A DNA stretch of 64,000 nucleotides from an uncultured Sphingopyxis sp. Its GTDB lineage: Bacteria; Pseudomonadota; Alphaproteobacteria; Sphingomonadales; Sphingomonadaceae. Shown here one piece after another: positions 59,060 to 64,000 of the stretch (position 1 is its first letter; each line of letters opens with the position of its first letter). The translations under genes were made by a program, and so were the position numbers. The notes beneath the pieces are model-generated. The model did no database searches. It saw only the letters and a program-made list of their open reading frames with translations, and was not told the DNA's origin. The stretch lies in the NCBI GenBank assembly GCA_936933955.1, contig CAKZIN010000095.1, positions 1 through 64,000 of the forward strand, in the 5' to 3' direction.

Positions 59060-60261
59060 TGCGACGGTGTCTTTATCGGAAAGCAATATTTGAGATAGAA
59101 CGACATCGGAACCAAGTTCGCTTTCGCAAGAATCTTGAAAATCGGACGCCAGCGTTCAAACCGTTTCTTGTAGGTGGGGAACTCCCACCATGACCGGGGC
59201 GCCTCTGCCATGATGCTTTTATATTCGTTGTCAGATAGCCCCAGCCGCTTTTGAAAATAGGCGAGCAGGTCCTCCTCAACGTGAGGGGGGCTGTTGTAAA
59301 GCTCCCAAGCCTCTTCCCGGCTCATCTTCCCGTCACGGACCAACGCCGAAAGCGTGTTATTTCGAAAGTCCGTCTGAAACTTTTGCGGGGCGTAAATGCT
59401 GTGGAAGAACGCCGTCATACGATTTTCGAGATGATGACCGCCGTAGTACTCCCACCCATACTCCCTCTCGAGTAACGCGCGCGCATCTTCCTTATTATAG
59501 TCCATGTACCAGAATGGCCGGATCTTACGGATCCGCGCCGCTACGCTGGCAAATAACATGCGCTCGAATGTCATAAGCGGGTAGGTCGATATTTTCCGAG
59601 CCCCAAACCGACCGTGGATGGCCTGAATATACCGTCCGTCGAAATAGTTGCGACCTATCGGCGTGATCCCCTCAGTGACAAAGCTGTGACCTTCCAACAC
59701 ATATTTGACACCAAACTTTATCGCGGCGCGGTTCATCACCTCCGCAAGCGCGAGATCCGTAGACGCCTCGATCTCTGCCACGCCAGCGCGGAAGAACGAC
59801 AGAAAGATGTCGTCGACCTCCTTGTTGTCGACGACGTGCGTGTAAAGATCGACATCGAGCTTCTCAAGAACGCGATGTATGTTCAGCGTTGCTATCGCGG
59901 TATTCCACGTGTTGTCGTAGTGGACCGCCAGAGGACGCAGACCCCAAACCGTCTTCGCGAGATGCACCATGTAACTGCTGTCGGTTCCACCGCTGACGCC
60001 AATGATGCAGTCATACTTCTTGCCGCGGCCGGCAGCCCGTATCTCTTCTATGATTTCTTGGAGCTTGGCACCGCCCTTGGTATTACCGGTGCCGTATTCC
60101 GCCTTCAAGCTGTCGAGCTGGTGACAATAATTGCACACCCCGTCCGCGTCGAACGTGATGGAAGAGACACGCTCGTCGTAAATGCAGCGCTTGCACACAC
60201 GCAAGCTCGTCTCCGCGAGGCTCGACGGCTGGGACACTGCGTTATCCGCGGCTGTGGGCAA
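59056..60261 (-). CDS. wbpG: N-acetyl sugar amidotransferase (WbpG/PseA-like)
   Basis: 401-aa PP-loop ATPase. Zinc-type pairs CKRCIYD and CNYCHQLD near the N-terminus and the PP-loop SGGTDSSYM. It uses ammonia from HisH2/HisF2 to turn an N-acetyl group into an acetamidino group. Related proteins act in Pseudomonas O5 and in legionaminic/pseudaminic acid pathways. Stop overlaps hisH2; the start overlaps the SAM methyltransferase gene by 20 nt. Confidence 0.92.
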   Translation of the reverse strand: MPTAADNAVSQPSSLAETSLRVCKRCIYDERVSSITFDADGVCNYCHQLDSLKAEYGTGNTKGGAKLQEIIEEIRAAGRGKKYDCIIGVSGGTDSSYMVHLAKTVWGLRPLAVHYDNTWNTAIATLNIHRVLEKLDVDLYTHVVDNKEVDDIFLSFFRAGVAEIEASTDLALAEVMNRAAIKFGVKYVLEGHSFVTEGITPIGRNYFDGRYIQAIHGRFGARKISTYPLMTFERMLFASVAARIRKIRPFWYMDYNKEDARALLEREYGWEYYGGHHLENRMTAFFHSIYAPQKFQTDFRNNTLSALVRDGKMSREEAWELYNSPPHVEEDLLAYFQKRLGLSDNEYKSIMAEAPRSWWEFPTYKKRFERWRPIFKILAKANLVPMSFYLKYCFPIKTPSQ

Positions 60262-61216
60262 AGCGGCCTGAATAGCAGGCTTCTTCGCTGTTGAACGTCA
60301 CGACGCTCATATTGTTTGCCGACACGATTTCCCGCACCTCTTGCTCACTGAACCGACGCGCGTTGCTGGGGCTGTACCAGTCGAAATTGGTTGCCACCGA
60401 TGTTTCGGGGCCCAATTCCTCGTTCCAGAAGCACTTCAGGAAATTCCAGTAGATAAATCGCTGAATGTCCGTTTTTCCGCCACGTATCCCGAGTAGCGGG
60501 ATGTCGGGAGCGTCGAAACTGATGTCCAGCGCGGAAAGGCGTTTACCCAGTTCCGTCAGTTGTTCAGACATCTCCCAAAGTTCGCTCGTGGTGACATTCT
60601 TGCAGTGCGTTCTGAAATAGTCATCGAGAAGTTCCCGGGGTAAAGCCTTCTTCGCATAGAAATAGCATGCGAATTGGCCCCCTGAAGGGGCGGTTATGCG
60701 CGCGAGTTCCGAGAATGTGGCTTCGGGCACCTGCGTGTGCATGATGACCTGATCGCAGCTGACATAATCGACTGCACCGTCAGCGAAAGGCGTCTTAGCG
60801 ATGTCACCCTGAATGAAAAACAGGTTGGGTAGATCCGCGAACATCTCTGATGCCTGCTGCGCAGCGCCCGAGTAATCCATCCCGACCACTACGGCGTGCG
60901 GTGCGAGGCGTGCGAACCAAGCAGCTTTGTAGCCCAATCCGCATCCCGCATCCAAAATCACATTCGCCGTGACCAAATGGTTCGCGAGCGCCTTCTCATC
61001 ATCGAATCCGTACAGTTTCAAATACCATTCGCGCTGGAATTGATAGAAAACCTCAAGGTTCGACGTATCGGCGTACTTGTCCCACTTCTCGGTGAAGACC
61101 TCGTTGGTCTGCTGCTGATTTTCGTCGGCGCTAACATCCAGAGCGGATACGAAGTTGCCTGTGAACTGAAGTGGCTGTTGGAGCGCGGCTGTCAGGATCG
61201 AACTGAAATCGGTCAC
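60242..61216 (-). CDS. Class I SAM-dependent methyltransferase
   Basis: 324-aa methyltransferase with motif I LDAGCGLGYKAAWFA followed by VVGMDYSGAAQQ (motif II), VDYVSCDQVIMHTQVPEATF. Cytoplasmic. Its position in the sugar operon suggests methylation of a sugar or of the chain end. The C-terminal half (EWMYSPSNARRFSEQEV-type region) has no recognised domain. It overlaps both neighbours. Confidence 0.82.
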   Translation of the reverse strand: MTDFSSILTAALQQPLQFTGNFVSALDVSADENQQQTNEVFTEKWDKYADTSNLEVFYQFQREWYLKLYGFDDEKALANHLVTANVILDAGCGLGYKAAWFARLAPHAVVVGMDYSGAAQQASEMFADLPNLFFIQGDIAKTPFADGAVDYVSCDQVIMHTQVPEATFSELARITAPSGGQFACYFYAKKALPRELLDDYFRTHCKNVTTSELWEMSEQLTELGKRLSALDISFDAPDIPLLGIRGGKTDIQRFIYWNFLKCFWNEELGPETSVATNFDWYSPSNARRFSEQEVREIVSANNMSVVTFNSEEACYSGRFAHSRG

Positions 61217-61755
61217 GGGTAATCTCCGCTAATTTGCGGTCGCGTGCCGTGCTGCACCTTGCAGGGGGTGCCGTAGGCTGTCGATCCCGCCGGAATGTCC
61301 GCTAGAACGAGACTGTTGGCGCCAATGATCGACCCATCGCCGATACGGACGCCTTTGGCGATGACGGTGTTCGGCCCGATATAGCATCGGCTGCCGATTT
61401 CGGTCGGCGCGTGTTCATACGGGGCCTCTCCGCCGCTGACTGCCCACTGCACCGTATCGTGAGAATAAATCTGAACTCCGGCGGAAATTGAACAATTATC
61501 GCCGATTGATAGCCCGCCACTCCCGTCGAGAATCGTGAACGGGCCTATCCAGCAGTTTTGGCCAACGGAAACGTCGCCGAAGATATGGGCGCTGTCGTAT
61601 ACGGAGGTGCCCTCTCCGAAGCCGAGCGCACGCGCCTTTTCCCACCGGTCGACGATATAATCCCCGAATGGAAGGTGGCGGTGGAATTGGCCCGCAACTG
61701 CCACGCGGCGATCTTCCCAAAACCCTCGTAGCCGACTGAGCAGGTCGTCTATCAC
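61213..61755 (-). CDS. Hexapeptide-repeat acyltransferase
   Basis: About 180-aa O/N-acyltransferase with left-handed beta-helix repeats: SVGQNCWIGPFTILDGSGGL, SIGDNCSISAGVQIYSHDTV (catalytic His) and GSRCYIGPNTVIAKGVRIGD. The GTG at 61755 (VIDDLLSRLRGFW) overlaps the asnB stop as GTGA, in line with the other overlaps in this operon; an ATG at 61797 lies within asnB. Its acceptor is probably a sugar of the repeat unit. Confidence 0.85.
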   Translation of the reverse strand: MIDDLLSRLRGFWEDRRVAVAGQFHRHLPFGDYIVDRWEKARALGFGEGTSVYDSAHIFGDVSVGQNCWIGPFTILDGSGGLSIGDNCSISAGVQIYSHDTVQWAVSGGEAPYEHAPTEIGSRCYIGPNTVIAKGVRIGDGSIIGANSLVLADIPAGSTAYGTPCKVQHGTRPQISGDYP

Positions 61756-63629
61756 AGCGTTTGTCTCATCCAACTGTCGAGGCTGAGAAGCGACCATATG
61801 AAGAGGCGGCGATTCTCTTCGCCGTCGAGATGGCGGTTTACTATGGCGTGGACCGTGTCACGATCGAGGACGTCGTAGAGCGGGGTGCGCTCGTCGAACA
61901 GTTTGCGACGGACGAAGTCGATGCTGTCGCCACGAAACCAGCTTGCGTCGGGAGCGGAGAAGCCTTGTTTCTCCCCGTTGGCAATGTCGTCCGGGATGTA
62001 ACGACGCATAACGTCGCGGAGGATCTGTTTGCCGTCTTTTGTCTTCTGAAAGAAACTAGCGCGTTTTTCGACGGAGTCCGTCTCATCAACGCGCACCACG
62101 TCGGCGAGATTATTGAGCTTGAGGCCAACTGGACAACGCATGGCGAAATCGACGAGGTCGTTGTCCATGAAGGGGACGCGCGTTTCCAAACTGTGCGCCA
62201 TCGACAACTTGTCATCGACGACAAACAGGCCGTGCAGAAAAGTTTTCGCTTCAAAATAAAGCGAATGATTGATGAAGTCTTCCGGCCGGTCGAGGGCGTT
62301 ATCGTGATGCTCGAACACGTTAGCGAAAATCGCTTTCGGGTCGACATCTCTGGCTTCGGCCGACAACGGCGCAAGAAGCCTTTTCATGTCGGCGCTATCG
62401 ACCAGCCGATTCCAGAACTGGTAATAATGGCCGACGTAGTCTTCGAAGTTTTCGCAATTAACGGCGCGATAGTATCGCCACGGGTAGCCGCCGAACATTT
62501 CGTCGCCACCCGCGCCGGACAACACCACCTTACAAAACTTGCTGGCGAGCTTGCTTGCGTAAAAGTTGGGGTAGCTCTGACCGACGCGCGGCTCTTCGAT
62601 ATGATATGCGACGCTGTCCATCGCGCGCTCCATATCGCCCGCCTTCAGGACCATCTCATAGTGTTCGGTGCGGAAGCGCGCGGACATGGCTTCCGCCTTG
62701 CGACGTTCATCGAACGCGAGCTCAAGACCGCTCGCGGAGGATACGTCGAAGCCGCAGGTGAACGTCTTCATGTACGGGAACTGCATCGCGCCCAGCGCGG
62801 TGAGTGTACCGGAATCCATGCCACCCGAAAGGAAGCTGCCCAGCTCGACGTCGGTGACTAGCTGTCGAGAAACCGCTTGCCGTAAGAGGTAGTCGAGCTC
62901 TTCGCGATACTCTTCAGCGCTACGCGGATTGTCCGGTTCGGCGAAATGATAATCCCAGTACCGGCGCTGCGTCAGACCTTTGGACCGGTCGTCCATGTCG
63001 ATTGTGGCAATCGTTGCGGGCGGCAACAAATGCACACCTTCGATCAAGGTCTGGTCGGTAAAGATGTTCTGAAATGTCAGATATTCGACCAGCGCACGCT
63101 GATTCAAGTTCCGGCGCGAGGCGGGATGCGCAAGAATGGCCTTTTGCTCGGATCCGAACAGCAGCACATCGCCGAACTGAGCGTAATACAGCGGTTTGAT
63201 GCCATACCGGTCGCGTACGAGTGTCAGTTGCCGCTCGCGACGGTCCCAGACGGCAAAAGCGAACATGCCATTGAAGCGATGCACCGCCTGCTCGCCCCAG
63301 GCATGCCACGCGTTGAGCACCACTTCGCTGTCGGTCTGCGAGTGAAAGGAGTAGCCTTTCGCGGTCAGCTCCGCCCGCAGCTCTGCGAAATTATAGACTT
63401 CCCCGTTGTAAGTGATGACGTATCGCCCATCACTCGTTTGCATCGGTTGATGGCCGTGGTCGCTCAAGTCGATGATCGCCAGCCGGCGATGTCCGAGCGC
63501 AATCGGCCCATCGATCCAGTAACCATGGCCGTCGGGCCCGCGGTGCATGATGGCATCGGCCATGCGCACCAGCGTCGGCTGACTGGCCGGCGCGCCGTCA
63601 AGCTGGAGGAATCCGGTAATGCCACACAT
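61752..63629 (-). CDS. asnB: Asparagine synthase (glutamine-hydrolysing)-type amidotransferase
   Basis: 625-aa enzyme. The N-terminal glutaminase domain begins with Cys2 (MCGITGFLQLDG) and includes HRGPDGHGYW; the synthetase domain has the PP-loop SGGMDSGTLTALG. In polysaccharide loci AsnB-like proteins amidate uronic acids or make amidated sugars, which would fit a ManNAcA-containing polymer. It could also be ordinary AsnB. It overlaps the acyltransferase gene. Confidence 0.9.
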   Translation of the reverse strand: MCGITGFLQLDGAPASQPTLVRMADAIMHRGPDGHGYWIDGPIALGHRRLAIIDLSDHGHQPMQTSDGRYVITYNGEVYNFAELRAELTAKGYSFHSQTDSEVVLNAWHAWGEQAVHRFNGMFAFAVWDRRERQLTLVRDRYGIKPLYYAQFGDVLLFGSEQKAILAHPASRRNLNQRALVEYLTFQNIFTDQTLIEGVHLLPPATIATIDMDDRSKGLTQRRYWDYHFAEPDNPRSAEEYREELDYLLRQAVSRQLVTDVELGSFLSGGMDSGTLTALGAMQFPYMKTFTCGFDVSSASGLELAFDERRKAEAMSARFRTEHYEMVLKAGDMERAMDSVAYHIEEPRVGQSYPNFYASKLASKFCKVVLSGAGGDEMFGGYPWRYYRAVNCENFEDYVGHYYQFWNRLVDSADMKRLLAPLSAEARDVDPKAIFANVFEHHDNALDRPEDFINHSLYFEAKTFLHGLFVVDDKLSMAHSLETRVPFMDNDLVDFAMRCPVGLKLNNLADVVRVDETDSVEKRASFFQKTKDGKQILRDVMRRYIPDDIANGEKQGFSAPDASWFRGDSIDFVRRKLFDERTPLYDVLDRDTVHAIVNRHLDGEENRRLFIWSLLSLDSWMRQTL

Positions 63630-63643
63630 GGTCGCTGTCCCGA

Positions 63644-64000
63644 TCAGGCCGCGCTGACAGGTCCGCGCATCACCACATCGATGACATGCTGCTGCTCAGC
63701 ATCACTCATCCCATGGAACAGGGGTAGCGAGATCGAGCAATGGTTCGCCGCATAGGCGTTCGGAAAATCCTCAGGCTGAAGGCCGTATTTCTCGCGGTAA
63801 AACGATAGCATATGGACCGCGTGGGTTGCCGGACGGGTCGAAACACCCGCTCTCAGGAGCTCGTCCATCCACGCATTGCGCGCCTGATTGACCCGCTCGA
63901 CCGATGACGGTCCGACGGGTTCGGGTTGGAACAGGCACGGGTAGCTCTGATAACCGTGCCCGAAGCCCTCCGGGGCGGAAGGGGTGCGAAGCCAATCCAG
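63644..64000 (-). CDS. DegT/DnrJ-family aminotransferase, C-terminal part (continues past right edge)
   Basis: Open reading frame with no stop from the right edge to 63644. The visible 118 residues read GHGYQSYPCLFQPEPVGPSS, WMDELLRAGVSTRPATHAVH and YAANHCSISLPLFHGMSDAE, the C-terminal domain of DegT/DnrJ/EryC1 sugar aminotransferases. The PLP domain lies outside the window. It is 14 nt upstream of asnB and is likely in the same operon. Confidence 0.85.
   Translation of the reverse strand: MDWLRTPSAPEGFGHGYQSYPCLFQPEPVGPSSVERVNQARNAWMDELLRAGVSTRPATHAVHMLSFYREKYGLQPEDFPNAYAANHCSISLPLFHGMSDAEQQHVIDVVMRGPVSAA

Noticed and set aside
1..64000. CRISPR array
   Set aside because: No regularly spaced direct repeats seen anywhere; the repeats found are attachment sites and short palindromes.

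Overview
The window is about 64 kb of very GC-rich DNA. The gene content points to an alphaproteobacterium of the Sphingomonadaceae, most likely Sphingomonas or a close relative: a PopZ-type polar organiser (DUF2497), a DUF1489 protein, a DUF721/DciA-like protein, rimP-nusA-ylxR-infB-rbfA in the alphaproteobacterial arrangement, tandem DsbA-like thioredoxins, and short G/C-rich palindromes of the kind common between sphingomonad genes. This assignment is an inference from family content; no rRNA gene is present to settle it.

Layout. 1-10.6 kb is core chromosome: the 5' part of smc, two DsbA-like proteins, a DUF721 protein, mutY, a serine hydrolase, nudC, DUF1489, popZ, a TolC-type outer membrane channel and a Pcm-like methyltransferase. 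A tRNA-Cys gene (10620-10693) is the integration site of a 13.6 kb genomic island. The island is bounded by the tRNA 3' end (10671-10693) and a near-identical direct repeat at 24289-24310. It carries a P4-type tyrosine integrase with a frameshifted tail, an AlpA-like HTH protein, a ribbon-helix-helix-like protein, and a tightly coupled minus-strand operon: C5 cytosine methyltransferase, MORC/MutL-like GHKL ATPase, Z1-domain helicase-like ATPase, DUF4420 PD-(D/E)XK nuclease and AIPR protein. A divergent Vsr endonuclease follows, then a perfect 17-bp inverted repeat and an AbiEi/AbiEii toxin-antitoxin pair. This is a defence island; the multi-gene modification/ATPase/nuclease operon is the most interesting item in the window.

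24.3-35.6 kb returns to core-type sequence: oligopeptidase B; a compact phage-type lysis cassette (GH24 endolysin, holin-like protein, Rz, and Rz1 nested in another frame) with no other phage genes around it; tryptophan catabolism (tryptophan 2,3-dioxygenase and a kynureninase-like enzyme); an SDR; UDP-glucose dehydrogenase; an orphan beta-class DNA methyltransferase; a PQQ-type sugar dehydrogenase lipoprotein; and an unknown exported protein. 35.8-42.0 kb is the transcription/translation operon rimP-nusA-ylxR-infB-rbfA. 42.0-48.2 kb holds assorted metabolic genes and one retropepsin-like protease gene broken by an in-frame stop codon.

48.3-64.0 kb is a surface-polysaccharide locus, entirely on the minus strand, with start/stop overlaps at most junctions; it continues past the right edge. 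It contains WecB and WecC (UDP-ManNAcA precursors), two DegT-family aminotransferases, a NeuD/PglD-like acetyltransferase, a PglC-size initiating phosphoglycosyl transferase, a Wzx-like flippase, a glycosyltransferase, a polysaccharide deacetylase-like protein, a GNAT-like protein, the WbpG/HisH2/HisF2 set that makes acetamidino sugars, a SAM methyltransferase, a hexapeptide acyltransferase and an AsnB-type amidotransferase. Together they suggest an O-antigen or capsule rich in amidated, N-acylated amino sugars or uronic acids.
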